From NCBI GenBank assembly GCA_963971535.1, contig OZ020592.1, forward strand, positions 58,936,324 through 59,000,323: DNA of 64,000 nt, given 5' to 3'. This DNA is from Notolepis coatsorum. Lineage: Eukaryota; Chordata; Actinopteri; Aulopiformes; Paralepididae. This document shows positions 1 to 11,718 of this stretch, one piece after another (the stretch's first letter is position 1; every line of letters begins with the position of its first letter). The notes below the pieces were generated by a model that saw only the letters and a list, made by a program, of their open reading frames with translations, did not search any database and was not told the DNA's origin. Position numbers and translations under genes: made by a program.

Positions 1-737
1 CTTGTCTAAAGCATTAAAACAATGGAGAACACGAAACTTGTCTAAAGCAGGGTCTCATACACCCCCCCACCCCACCACCGCAGCCACAGAGGAAGAAAAG
101 CTCTCAGTGTGTGTCCGTGACTGGACGACCAACGCCATCAATCAGCCAAGGCCACCAGCACGGGGATAAAGAGACAGGCTGCAAATCACCCCTCAAGATG
201 GGTACCGTTAACACAACCTCTTTATAGGCCAGAAGCGGGGCAGGGGGGCTAACGTGACTCAGCCCCTTTAGAGGGGGACCGGATGATTTACAGGCCACAG
301 CAGCAAAGTAACCAATCTGTGGCTTCCTTCCTTTTCTCTCTCTCAATCTCTCTCTCTCCCAGCCCTCTCTCCATCACTATGTGTGTGTCTCTCTCTTCCT
401 CTCTCTCTGCTTCTCTACAGCGCGGCCAAGGGCAGAGTCATGAGGGAAATCAAAGTAAAACGCTGGCTAAATAAAATAACTGCGGCATGGTTTTCCCTTA
501 ATGGTGGTTACAATGGTCTGGTGGTTTCTGGTTTGTACTGGGTCATATATAACGCTCATTATTATCCTGGACTGAACCAACACATTACACAGTTGCCCTT
601 CATGAGACAATTCCTGATAAAAACACAACTTGTTCTTCTATGTTTGTCCTGGAAGTTGTTTCTCTGGGAGCTATTATCCTACTACTATAATTGGAAAGTG
701 GTCAGTGTGCATGTTTGTTTGTCTGTAATTGGAGAGC
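1..737. other. Unassigned sequence
   Basis: No gene, element end or RNA was recognised. There is a short pyrimidine-rich stretch with CTCTCT and GTGTGT near 335-415. The reading frames here are short and not conserved-looking; the longest runs straight into the CTGT microsatellite. Confidence 0.5.
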
Positions 738-877
<140 letters not shown>

Positions 878-1044
878 CAATGTAACTCAGGTTCCAAACA
901 TGAAGGAGTGTGTTAGCCACTCACCTGTTCAGCCTTCCGAGTCTATTCCAACCATGATATCCATCAGTGATATGAATTCACACTTTATAATCCTCTTTGT
1001 CTCAGGGTTAAGATCCTCTTTGTTACAGGGTTAAATACTAACAT

Positions 1045-1134
1045 AGCTAACACAACTGTGGATTATGAATGAAGAGCTAACACAACTGTGGATTATGAAT
1101 GAAGAGCTAACACAACTGTGGATTATGAATGAAG
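1045..1134. repeat. Three tandem copies of a 30-bp unit
   Basis: Three uninterrupted copies of a 30-bp unit beginning AGCTAACACAACTGTGG and ending GAATGAAG, followed by a variant region leading into the 39-bp minisatellite. The unit shares the words AGCTA and GAATG with the larger array but is not the same unit. Confidence 0.9.
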
Positions 1135-1596
1135 GTCTGGTCCAGATCACGATGCAAACACAAACAATACAGTTTGTATTGTAAACCTTAATACAGTTAG
1201 CTAGTAGTGAATGGGCAGACAACTCCTTAATAAGTTAATACAGTTAGCTAGTAGTGAATGGGCAGACAACTCCTTAATACAGTTAGCTAGTAGTGAATGG
1301 GCAGACAACTCCTTAATACAGTTAGCTAGTAGTGAATGGGCAGACAACTCCTTAATAAGTTAATACAGTTAGCTAGTAGTGAATGGGCAGACAACTCCTT
1401 AATAAGTTAATACAGTTAGCTAGTAGTGAATGGGCAGACAACTCCTTAATACAGTTAGCTAGTAGTGAATGGGCAGACAACTCCTTAATACAGTTAGCTA
1501 GTAGTGAATGGGCAGACAACTCCTTAATAAGTTAATACAGTTAGCTAGTAGTGAATGGGCAGACAACTCCTTAATACAGTTAGCTAGTAGTGAATG

Positions 1597-2005
1597 TGAA
1601 CCAAGATCACAATGACTAGAGTGCAGTCATTCATCAACAGATGCCTGAGGCGGATCCTGAACATCCACTGGCCAGATACCATCAGTAACAATGATCTCTG
1701 GCAGAGAACGGGCAAACAACCAGTGGAAGAACAAATCAAGAGAAGAAAGTGGGGATGGATCGGCCACACACTACGCAAACCAAACACCAGCACCACCAGA
1801 CAGGCCCTTAGATGGAACCCCCAAGGCAAAAGGAAGAGAGGCCGGCCCAAGAACACCTGGCGCAGGGACTTGGAGACAGACATCACACAGAGCGGACTGA
1901 CATGGAAACAGCTGGAAAGCAAAGCACAGGACAGAGGACCCTGGCGAACTGTTGTCGACGGCCTATGCTCCCCCAAAAGGAGCGATAGGCGTAAGTAAGT
2001 AAGTA
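1597..2005 (+). mobile_element. 5'-truncated RTE-like LINE insertion
   Basis: A LINE 3' fragment sits inside the minisatellite. It carries the end of the reverse-transcriptase ORF and a GTAAGTAAGTA tail of short repeats, typical of RTE-type LINEs, instead of poly(A). An 11-bp duplication AGTAGTGAATG flanks it (1586-1596 and 2006-2016). The host array resumes in register on the far side, so insertion followed array expansion. Confidence 0.85.
1612..1998 (+). pseudogene. C-terminus of an RTE-like LINE reverse transcriptase
   Basis: The 128-codon frame reads as the C-terminal end of a non-LTR retrotransposon polyprotein. Visible landmarks are [18 protein letters not shown] near the start, the [14 protein letters not shown] block, the basic [17 protein letters not shown] block and the ending [15 protein letters not shown]. 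This tail lies beyond the endonuclease and polymerase domains, which are absent, so the fragment is 5'-truncated and cannot retrotranspose. The ATG at 1612 is only an internal methionine: an in-frame TGA at 1597 falls at the junction with the minisatellite. The ending ...SDRRK stop lies directly before the short-repeat tail, so the natural C-terminus is kept. Family placement rests on remembered RTE-like proteins; clade within RTE is not resolved. Confidence 0.8.
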
Positions 2006-2971
2006 AGTAGTGAATGGGCAGACAACTCCTTAATAAGTTAATACAGTTAGCTAGTAGTGAATGGGCAGACAACTCCTTAATACAGTTAGCTAGTAGTGAA
2101 TGGGCAGACAACTCCTTAATAAGTTAATACAGTTAGCTACTAGCTAGTAGTGAATGGGCAGACAACTCCTTAATAAGTTAATACAGTTAGCTAGTAGTGA
2201 ATGGGCAGACAACTCCTTAATACAGTTAGCTAGTAGTGAATGGGCAGACAACTCCTTAATACAGTTAGCTAGTAGTGAATGGGCAGACAACTCCTTAATA
2301 AGTTAATACAGTTAGCTAGTAGTGAATGGGCAGACAACTCCTTAATACAGTTAGCTAGTAGTGAATGGGCAGACAACTCCTTAATACAGTTAGCTAGTAG
2401 TGAATGGGCAGACAACTCCTTAATACAGTTAGCTAGTAGTGAATGGGCAGACAACTCCTTAATACAGTTAGCTAGTAGTGAATGGGCAGACAACTCCTTA
2501 ATACAGTTAGCTAGTAGTGAATGGGCAGACCACTCCTTCATACAGTTAGCTAGTAGTGAATGGGCAGACAACTCCTTAATACAGTTAGCTAGTAGTGAAT
2601 GGGCAGACAACTCCTTAATACAGTTAGCTAGTAGTGAATGGGCAGACAACTCCTTAATACAGTTAGCTAGTAGTGAATGGGCAGACAACTCCTTAATACA
2701 GTTAGCTAGTAGTGAATGGGCAGACAACTCCTTAATACAGTTAGCTAGTAGTGAATGGGCAGACAACTCCTTAATACAGTTAGCTAGTAGTGAATGGGCA
2801 GACCACTCCTTCATACAGTTAGCTAGTAGTGAATGGGCACTTTGGGCAGACAACTCCTTAATACAGTTAGCTAGTAGTGAATGGGCACTTTGGGCAGACA
2901 ACTCCTTAATACAGTTAGCTAGTAGTGAATGAGCAGACCACTCCTTCATATAGTTAGCTAGTAGTGAATGG

Positions 2972-4914
2972 CAGACCACTCCATCTCTCCCCTCTCAGTT
3001 TAACAGGTTATTAATCTGGGTGATGGTTTTTATAGCTAAGGGTTAGTTTATAGCCTTCCCATGTGCAACAAATAATCACAGGTTTGTAAACGTTTCATTG
3101 GTATACCTGATATTCCCATAACTTTAGATATCATTAGCCCCGTTAGGCAGCCTCCCAAAACTGCTGCAGTTATGACAGAAAGTCTGGATTGAAATAAAAG
3201 GAAGAGAGAAGGAATAAAGAAAACAGATATTTTACAATATTTATTTATCCTAAACTCAATATTTTCAAGGGACACTCCACAGGCAACTTTTTCTATTAGC
3301 CGCGATGATCATTTGAATCTGACTAGCCATGAGCCAACTACTGTTGTAAAAATTACAACATTCCACTGCACCTCCTGCTTGGACTGGACACTCTCTGAAC
3401 GCTCCGAGAGGGTGATGCTCTGAATAAACCCCCTCGGAGTGCCAATATATATGCACACACCATGACCTGTGCAGCCCCGAGCCCCCCCCCCCCCCCCCCC
3501 CCTCCAGCAGCTACGCGGTCAGACCCTGCACGGACATGCCATTTTGCAATATCACCGTTGATGCCGTGTCAATCGCCAAGAAGCATGAAACAGGTTGGGT
3601 CAACTTTTAAAGAAAACGCTGACATCCATCTTACTTTTCAGTTGAGGGCTGTGAGGACAACTGCCTGAGAATGAGGCTGACCAGGTGGTTAGAACCTCGG
3701 CTGGGGTGAAGGGACAAAAGTCTCAGGGGGGGGTCAGGAGGGGTCAAGGAGAAAAGGTAGTATTCCTGAAGGGACCTTTCCTCTAGTTCATCTGTATCTG
3801 TGCTGGATATAAACGCTGAGCGGTCATCCATCACAGACAGACCTGCCATCTCACCACGGCCCACCATCAGGCTGCTTCCCTTGATATTTTCATAACAAGA
3901 GTTCTTGTCCAGTCGCCAATGGACAGAAAGCTAGGCCATCCATCAGTGTCTAGGATGCTTTAGTGTGGGGACATCGCTTTAGGTATCGCAGCAGCTAAAA
4001 CCGCCTCCGTGGGGCCAGAATTTACGGTCTGCCGCCCTCTTCCCCCTATAATCCTGCCGTGGCAGCGGGCAATCCGAGCGCACCTCCTAAATAACAACCC
4101 ACGTGGATGTTTAATGCTCTGCTCTGGGGGTCGCTCATCTGCCCCAGAAAGATGAAAAAGAGAAGAGGGTTTTCTTGGATGGAAATAATTAGTCCCAGTA
4201 AGTCCAGTCGTAATTCCCTTGGCAGGGATGTGACTTCGCCACACCCTCTCTGGATAAAGTGCCAGAGATTAGGCCTGCAGCTTCAGCGTTACAGCAGAAA
4301 ACCCCATCCTGTGAACTCCTACACAACCCTTACACCACAGAGCAGGAAGGTGTAACATCTTCACCAAGCAGGGTGGAATTGCTATGTTTGCGTTATGCTG
4401 CACAGCCCAGTCCTAACTTCAACACGCACAGAAAACACACCAAGAAAAAGTTTTTAGTTTTCAGTTATCGGAGAGTAAATGCAATTCAAATCAGCTGTGA
4501 AGGCTGAGGTCAAGACATTGTGACAGAGGATCCCCGTGGTAATCTGAGAATGTTGCCATATAAGAATCAAAAGTTCAAGGTCAAGGGGGGGAAAAGATGG
4601 AACGGTACCGCCAGAAAGCCCAAGCCTCTCCATGTCAGGTATCAGGGAACAGTACAACAAGAGTTCTTGTTTGTTCCTAATCAGAACCACATTCAGTCCA
4701 CCCGCCTGCCCGTGCTGAGCTTACCTCTCACTGGCGGTGCCCAGTGTTCAGCTTCTGGTGGCCTGAGAGAAGACAGGGGAATCGGTCTGCTGAGCATCCC
4801 AGGGACTCACATCGATCGGCGGGGCTCCTCTCTCTTTCTCCTCCTGAGCTGTGGAGAGAGAACAGGAGAAAAGCACATGATGTCCGCTAACTCGGCAGGA
4901 GAAAGGAGAGAAAG
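2972..4914. other. Unassigned sequence with a poly-C run
   Basis: About 1.9 kb without recognisable genes or element ends. A C homopolymer of about 20 bases lies at 3482-3502. Reading frames of 60-95 codons occur on both strands but have low-complexity or random-looking composition. Confidence 0.5.
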
Positions 4915-4978
4915 TACCACCACCACTACTATTACTACTAACTACTACTACTACCACCACCACTCCACTACTACTATC

Positions 4979-5009
<31 letters not shown>

Positions 5010-5330
5010 ACTATTACTACTATTACTACTACTCTTACTACTCTTACCACTACTACCACCAGTACTACTACTAACTATTACTACTACTATCACTACTATT
5101 ACTACCACCACCACTACTACTATCACTACTATTACTACTACTCTTACCACTAACTACCACTACTACCACCAGTACTACTACTAACTATTACTACTACTAC
5201 CACCACTACTACTACTATTACTACTAACTACCACTACTATTACTACTAACTACTATTACTACTAACTAACTACCACTATTACTAATACTACTACTACTAG
5301 CACTACTACCGCTACTACCGCTGTAGAGAG
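4915..5330. repeat. TAC/CAC imperfect trinucleotide tract
   Basis: A 400-bp imperfect array of TAC, CAC and ATT triplets interrupted by AACT phase shifts. Frames crossing it encode Tyr/Thr/His runs on one strand and Val/Ser on the other and are not genes. Confidence 0.95.
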
Positions 5331-5996
5331 TTGGAAAAAACCTGAAGTGTGAGACAAGAGTGTTTGCAGTACCAGGGCGAGGGAGGAAAGTCTGAGTCAT
5401 GACAGCGAGACTTTGCGAGGAGGAGGGAGGTTGATGAGGGTGGTGTGGGGGGGGATTTTCCACATCAACACGATGGTGCTGAACCCAAAACGTTGTTCAC
5501 AGTTTTCTAACAAACCTATGTAAATTCAATACTTAACCTTTGATCTATCTCCAATGTTCTGTGAATCACTGCTAGACTGGTTTTCTGCCCCCTTCTCTCC
5601 ATTGTCTTGACTATTCAAGGTCATGCGAGGGTGAAGAGAAAGAAAGAAAGAGAGAGAGAGACGAGGTGGGGGCTTCCAGGGACTTAAAGGAGGCTATGTT
5701 GCCATGGTGACTAATGAAGCGAATCTGACTCCTAGAAAACCAGCGACAGGTCTTTGGACCAGACTTGTGCCTCGTCATCAAAAAGACAGGAGATGAGACA
5801 CACACTCCACCATCTGGAGAGATGGGCACACTGCATCTTCATATCACTCCACTAAACCTGTGTACTGTAAAGTGATGTTTTTGGGTCGGGACCCACATGT
5901 GGGCCTTGGGAAGAATTAAATGGGTCCCTAAACACTATTCTCTGGAAGTATCATAAAGGCCTCTCAATAACATTTTAAAACGTGTTGAAAAGTTGT
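5331..5996. other. Unassigned, with a possible hAT scrap at 5876-5935
   Basis: No gene recognised. The word GGGTCGGGACCCACATGTGG at 5885 resembles the end of a common fish hAT-like repeat, but the partner end and target duplication are not visible. Confidence 0.3.
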
Positions 5997-6000
5997 TTAA

Positions 6001-6581
6001 AGGGGAACTATCTTATAAATGGCCTTTTTCAGTGTTTAGCATTGTTTCCTAGCTATGTGAACTTATATTAATATGATCTATGTCTCTAATTCTCATATTG
6101 GCACATTCTTCCAATTCTCCTCTCACAATATTCACCCTCACTGAACTGAGTCATCTGAAAATGTGCTGATTTGTGATGTCAGAAAGACACCGCTGCATGA
6201 TAATGGCGAGGTACAAGATGAGCTGCACACAGTGGTTGGAGCCCAGGCTCAAAACGGCTCGAGATCTTGAGGTAGAAAAATGCTGTTTTTGAGGACTTGA
6301 TTAGAAATACAAAACAATGAATAAAAAATAGAAAAAAAATTATTACAGAGGTGTTCCATAGACTCACAGGAATTGTGTAAAAGTGCCCAAATAGTGAAAG
6401 AAATAGTAAAATAGTTCCCCTTTAAGATCTTGAGGTAGAAAAATGCTGTTTTTGAGGACTTGATTAGAAATACAAAACAATGAATAAAAAAAAAAGAAAG
6501 AATTACAGAGGTGTTCCATAAACCCACAGGAATTGTGTAAAAGTGCCCAAATAGTGAAAGAAATAGTAAAATAGTTCCCCT
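6001..6581. mobile_element. TTAA-flanked MITE Y1 with a repeated right half
   Basis: Both ends read AGGGGAACTAT, inverted, directly bordered by TTAA (5997-6000 and 6582-6585). A second right end with TTAA sits at 6422-6425, because about 163 bp (6261-6424) is repeated at 6425-6581. TTAA duplication is the piggyBac-type signature, but AGGGG is not the classic piggyBac end, so the superfamily is tentative. A second copy lies at 61002-61415. No transposase is encoded. Confidence 0.8.
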
Positions 6582-6839
6582 TTAAACAAAACGTGGCTCC
6601 CCTAAATCGTTTTTACAAAACCACTGCAATAAAATCATCACTGACTGTCTGCTATGAAGCATTAAACTGATATTTCACTTGACTATCGGTGAGTTGGGAG
6701 GAGGGGTAAGGAATCACTTCCCCCCCTAAATATCAGATCAACTAAATGTGGTGCTAAAGCAATGTCCAAACATGAGACAATTCAAACTGATGTATAAGGA
6801 AATTATGTTCACGAGGTACAGGGATGAGGAAGGGACTTG

Positions 6840-7110
6840 ATATTCACTGGTGTTTACATTTTTATTTTATTTCTTTCGTGTTTTACATATAGTTTTTGTT
6901 TTTTTGTTTTGCATATATATATATTGTTTTTTTCTTTTTTATGTTTTAAAATAGTACACTCATTTGAGTAGTGGAAAAGGGGTAGGATTAAATAAGTGTA
7001 TACTTCTTCCTACTCCTTTTCAAACATGTAGATTGAGTTGTGTTTTGCTTTTGTTTAGTTATTTGTTTGTTTGTATTCATTGCATGTTCGAAATAAAGTT
7101 TTCAAATCAA
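6840..7110 (+). mobile_element. LINE 3' end fragment
   Basis: A T-rich stretch is followed by a TACTTCTTCCTACTCCTTTT block and an AAATAAAG signal at 7091, resembling the 3' untranslated end of fish LINEs. No coding part is present and the target duplication was not found. Clade is unknown. Confidence 0.45.
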
Positions 7111-8304
7111 AACTAATTATTTGTTCCACTCGACGGGGTCGGTACCGACCCCTTTTGACCTTATTAAATTATAGTCATATTTTTATGAAGATGCAAAATA
7201 ATTTGTGATTTTAAAATCAACCGTTTTCAAGTATTATTATCACTACTATGTCACAAATACATGTAGAATGTAAAACGTTAGGTTGGCAATAGTTTAGCAA
7301 TAGGTTAAAAGTGTACTTATATCATTTTAAGTTTTCTATTTGCGATCGCCAATTTGACCCGGAACCGGAAATGGAAATGTTGAACCATGGGAATTGAAGC
7401 TTTTTTGCGGCCATTATGTAGAGGAGGTCGCTGGCCATAGATATCTATATCGCTGGCTAGCTATCTGCCAGCGTTGGAATTTCTCCGATCTACACTTCCT
7501 GGCAAGTTCTATGGGGGTTCAAAGTTCAGTGTTCTGAATGAATTATGTCAATAATTGTTATGATTCGCGATAATAAGCTACAAAAGGTAACGTTTTTGAC
7601 AAATATTGAAACGCAGTCAGTTTCCCCACACTATTGTTACCATGTAGGAAGAATTAGATCTGAAATTTGTTTCAAAATGGTTACACTGTGGGCGAAATAA
7701 AATAGTAGTCGATTACAGTAAATATCAGTATCTGTTATTATGCACGCCTGGTGATACTATATCCAAATTGAACTCGGCCATTTGAAAGATACTATATGTA
7801 TATATATATAAATGTGCGAATTGGCTATAATAAGGTAATGTATAAGCATATATTCTATATTCTATAATAATATTTCAAATTGCATTGGTCCGGATGGGAG
7901 AATTCAGTACTGTATATACAGAACCTTCAGTTTGATCATCTTCCCTTTATTAATTTCCTTAGATCTTTTGTACACATGATCTCAAGAGGGTACTGAATGA
8001 GCTCAGTGGCAGTTTTTTAAGTTTGGTCATTATTATCATGGTTTTATTCACTGTCAAAGATGAAAAGAAAAATCATAATTCATATTTACCTTTGTTTCAT
8101 CACAATTTAAGCAAGCCTAGTAATAGACACAATATTTCTGACACTGAGAATACATTCATTGAGGTCCATAGGTGTTCCTAGGTACCAAGAATATGCAAAT
8201 AGCCCTTGTAGAAGTGGAGCAATATTCCATTTACCTAGGTATACATTTTATGCAGATTTTCACCTGGGGTGGAACAGGTTAAGAGGCTTCCAAAAACACA
8301 TTTC
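7111..8304. other. Unassigned AT-rich sequence
   Basis: No gene or element end identified. An 18-bp perfect palindrome, GGGGTCGGTACCGACCCC, lies at 7135-7152. Confidence 0.5.
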
Positions 8305-8312
8305 CTCACAGG

Positions 8313-9020
8313 TAGGGATGCCCTGATCGATGGGCCAGCGATCGGTATCGGCCGATATTCAGTATAAATATGAGATTGGGGAATTCCGATAATGCTTTCT
8401 AGTCGCCGATTGCAAAAACCGATCGATGACGCGAAAAACATGAGCCAGTTCTCAGCGGAGTTGGTGTCATTGTCGCATGACATCGGCGGTGTCGGCGGTG
8501 TGGAACTATTACAAAGTGTCTGAGACAGATGCAACAAATGCCATCTGCAATGTATGCCAGGATAAAATACCTTGTGGGGGAAGCAATGTAAAAAGTTTCA
8601 ACACAGCAAATTTTATAAGACACTTGAAGTCCCATCACCCAGAGGAGCATGGAGAGTTCGTTAAGCTTACCGCGGAGAGAGTACAAAGAGAAAGAACCAA
8701 AACGCCTGCTGACGCAAACCACTTTAGAGAGCACCCGTGCGTATAACCGTGATTGTCAGAAGGCTAAGGCGATCACAAGAAAAGTCATGAAATTCATAGG
8801 GCTGGACCAGTACTCTCTCAGTCTCGCACATACAGATAATACATATGAAAAGTATCAGTTGTGGTTCGGTCCAGATCTGGAACGGAGTCCGGACTTTGAG
8901 AATGCCTGTGTTAGACCTACAGTATAATACTGCCAGCTGCTATAACAAAACCAAAATCGTGTATCGGCCGATATGGCTCATAGACGATCGGTGGCAAAAA
9001 ACGTGATTGGGGCATCCCTA
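8313..9020 (+). mobile_element. hAT-A1, non-autonomous hAT with BED finger
   Basis: A 708-bp element whose ends read TAGGGATGCCCTGATC and, inverted, TAGGGATGCCCCAATC. It is flanked by a perfect 8-bp duplication CTCACAGG (8305-8312, 9021-9028). Subterminal sequence is rich in TATCGGCCGATA and CGATCGG motifs. It keeps only the N-terminal part of a hAT transposase, so it is a deletion derivative. It shares ends with hAT-A2 (32382) and hAT-A3 (62242). Confidence 0.93.
8477..8927 (+). pseudogene. N-terminal hAT transposase remnant with BED zinc finger
   Basis: From the ATG at 8477 (MTSAVSAVWNYYKV) the frame enters a BED-type zinc finger: aromatic residues, then CNVC, a GGSNVKSFNTANFIRHLKSH core and the terminal His pair. 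BED fingers are DNA-binding domains at the N-terminus of many hAT transposases. Near 8690-8735 the homology moves to another frame, which continues TTLESTRAYNRDC and then ITRKVMKFIGLDQYSLS, matching the conserved FIALDDQPFSVV region of hAT proteins. The protein therefore carries one frameshift and stops at 8927 before the DDE catalytic and dimerisation regions, which are deleted. It could bind DNA at most. A domesticated gene is unlikely, because it is bounded by intact element ends. Confidence 0.85.
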
Positions 9021-9028
9021 CTCACAGG

Positions 9029-10260
9029 CTCGGTAGTTTAAAAGCTAGGTAGTTAGGTAGTGTGCATTTCGTTATTGCGTTACTCAACTGTGACGAAAGG
9101 GGTGCTCTATACTGTATATGAATAAAAGGGTTGGGAATCCACTTTTCAGTTCAAATGAATTCAGGAAGGGATTTATCATCAGCAAGTAAACAGCTATTTC
9201 TGTAAAAAATGTATTGAAAGTGTTAGACGGTTTCATAGCCGTCCTCCTCCTCAAGAGCTCCATTCTTATGCTCCTGTGAACCACGTGCCATAAGCATCAA
9301 AATCCTACCATGAAAATTAAAACCAGTATCACAAAAAAAAAACTCCCAATTCCAATTCTTCATGCTTACTCAACTTTCCCCAGCCCACAGCCATTATTTA
9401 AGTCTACATTCTATCTCTGCTGCTCTCCGCAGTGTAACTCAATTACACACACATCTGCAGATTTTTAAGTGCGGTAACCCCAATTGCCAGCAGCACTGCT
9501 GTGATATCACATTCCCACCATCTGCACGGGTCATATATATGTACACGGCGGGTACGGTATGAATGTCGACTTGATGGGCAGCTTGCGATAAGCATAACCT
9601 AGGCCTTTTTTTTTTTTTTTTTTTACTGTAGTCACCTGGTACATACTGTAACTCAAGCCAATCGTATGTCCTCGTTGTTTCTTTAGGAGCCATCCATGTG
9701 GGATCCATTGTTCCGTGGGATTCATTCAAAAAAGGAAGAACTTAATCAAATTGTGGGCTCTTCCTCTGTGAGCGTTATGCTAAACTGTGGGTTAGACTGG
9801 CTGGTTAGATGGCAGTGAGTTGTTGTGGGAACTGAAACCGACATTACAGTGGGTTAAGGAAGCAGCTAACTGGTTTATGCGACTCCTAATGAGTTACCTG
9901 CAGGATCAATGTCGTTAAAAAATGAACTAGTTTAGTTATTTTTTCAATACGTTGCTGTGAGCTATTATTTGTCAAAATGATTGCCATATAGAACCACAGA
10001 GTACTGCAATCAGAATACTGGCATTTCCATAACGCTTTGCTGCCGCCATTCAGTCCACACTAGTAGCAGCTGCAGCTTTCATCTAATTGTTGTGATGACG
10101 TATTTGTTAGTGGTCACTGTTGCCAGATTGGGTGGTTTTCCGCATCATATTAAGGCCCGTTTACAGTGTGTTTTAGCTGGGGTTTCGCCTGGAAGGCTCT
10201 TAGAAATCTGGCACACTTTTGAACGAAGTTATACTGTGATAGAGCGCAGAGAATGAACAC
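9029..10260. other. Unassigned sequence
   Basis: No gene found. A T homopolymer of about 18 bases is at 9607-9624. Frames of 60-95 codons overlap on both strands without recognisable domains. Confidence 0.5.
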
Positions 10261-10264
10261 GTTC

Positions 10265-10375
10265 ACAATTACGTTCATCTAGGGAAATACAGTACGTTCA
10301 GTTCTCGTTCGCCAAAAATATGAACTAGTTGATGAATGATCGTTCATTGAACACGTTCAGGTACATCACTGCTGG
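10265..10375 (-). mobile_element. Possible hAT end fragment (GAACACGTTCA repeats)
   Basis: The sequence carries iterated GAACACGTTCA and ACGTTCA words ending at CAGGTACATCACTG, which resembles an inverted end of a common fish hAT repeat. The partner end and target duplication are not seen. Confidence 0.35.
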
Positions 10376-10439
10376 GGATGGAGCAATGGTTTGTCATCTA
10401 GTGCTGGCTTTTCGCGGGAGAAAAAATATCAGATCAACG

Positions 10440-10900
10440 CAAGATTGGATATATACCGGTAGTGTTCTTACCTCGTCTCTGATGTAATGCAAAAAAGAAA
10501 TCCAATTATCTGATCGCCATTCCAAGTACTGGTGGCGGAGGTCCTTCCCACGTTGTCCGGCATTGCATATGAACGAGGGGGGGGGGGGGGCTAGTTGATG
10601 CATCGTTGTAAACGCTCGTCCTGCCGGAGTATTTAAACCCCGCCCGCACGGCTCAGCCCAGAAAACAAACAACATTGTTTCAAGTGGAGTGCAATAGCGG
10701 CCGAAAGCGTTAGAGGGCGGTATTGACCATCTGCCAGCTCAGACACATTCAGAACAGTATGCACAGCCTGCCCTGATGAATTATGAATGGCAATAGCGAA
10801 TAAAAGAAATAACGATTAAAACCCGACTTTTCTCGTGATTGGCGCTCAAGCGATGGCGAATTAACCCGACTTTCTTCGTCATTGGCGCCCAATGAGTTAA
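10440..10900 (-). mobile_element. P9, truncated TTAA family-P element
   Basis: The right boundary is a family-P terminus on the minus strand: TTAACTCATTGGGCGCC, with TTAA at 10897-10900. Interior words shared with P2 and P4 include the inverse of GGAATGGCGATCAG near 10519. The opposite TTAA end was not found, so the copy is truncated near 10376-10440. Confidence 0.7.
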
Positions 10901-11297
10901 TAACAGTACATCTGCAAACAGTGCCAGTGCAGTTCAATTATGAGGTTTCTTTTTTTTCAATTCAGTTCAATGCGGTTCAACTGCCAGTGCAGTGCAGTGC
11001 AATAACTAAATAATACAAAATAATAATTTGTTTAAAAAAGAAATCAGAAAAAAACACTAATCTGTCATTTCAAAGAGATGTCCTTTAAATGTCCATGCTT
11101 CTCCACATCTCTGGCTGACATCACCATTGTGATACATGATGGTTAGGCCTTTGTGTTTTTTTCAGTGAGGGATTCTCTTTTGTCGGTCAGCATCGTTTTG
11201 TACTTGCTTCTCTCTGTATAATTAAATAATATCAAACTCCTCTGAACTCGTCTGGTCTTTCCAAAGACCAGAGTTGGGACGGGCATGCACACACAGA

Positions 11298-11302
11298 GAG
11301 AG

Positions 11303-11352
<50 letters not shown>

Positions 11353-11396
11353 AGAGATTGAGAGATTGAGAGATTGAGAGATTGAGAGATTGAGAG

Positions 11397-11444
<48 letters not shown>
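11298..11444. repeat. (GA)n with embedded GAGATT hexamers
   Basis: Two (GA)n blocks flank about eight copies of TTGAGAGA/GAGATT. The Ser/Leu-rich minus-strand frames over it are repeat translations. Confidence 0.95.
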
Positions 11445-11446
<2 letters not shown>

Positions 11447-11718
11447 GGAGATTGAGACTTGTTACGCGCGATAGTCAGTGACTTGCGGAGTGCGCACTGT
11501 GCTCCGTTGTCTCGGAATGGATTTGGTAGCTTTCTTCCGTGTCGCCGTAGACCGTGCCACGCCACCGTTTTAAAGTCGTAGTGAAGATTGATTTATATGA
11601 AAACCGATGTATGTATAATTTAGCTAGCTTGCTAACGTTACTGGGATTGAAGCAAGCTTTCCAAAGAAAAAGCTTTCAGGAGAGGCGGGGGGGTCCCGTT
11701 GGCAGGGCGGGCCACTCC

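Larger units (their letters stand above)
1190..2971. repeat. 39-bp minisatellite array, split by a LINE insertion
   Basis: Dozens of copies of a 39-bp unit (CAGTTAGCTAGTAGTGAATG then GGCAGACAACTCCTTAATA), some extended by AAGTTAATA. Because 39 is a multiple of three, both strands stay open as 13-residue repeats, so the 217- and 236-codon frames here are repeat artefacts. A variant unit with GACCACTCCTTCAT recurs 273 bp apart (2528 and 2801), exactly seven units. The array is interrupted at 1597-2005 by an RTE-like LINE piece. Confidence 0.95.

Noticed and set aside
1190..2971. Possible CRISPR array
   Set aside because: Units are contiguous without spacers.
2269..2979. Open frames of more than 210 codons on both strands
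   Set aside because: They are 13-residue repeats from the 39-bp minisatellite, whose length is a multiple of three.
8313..8330. TAGGG words as telomere-like repeats
   Set aside because: They occur singly as element termini, not as TTAGGG tandem arrays.
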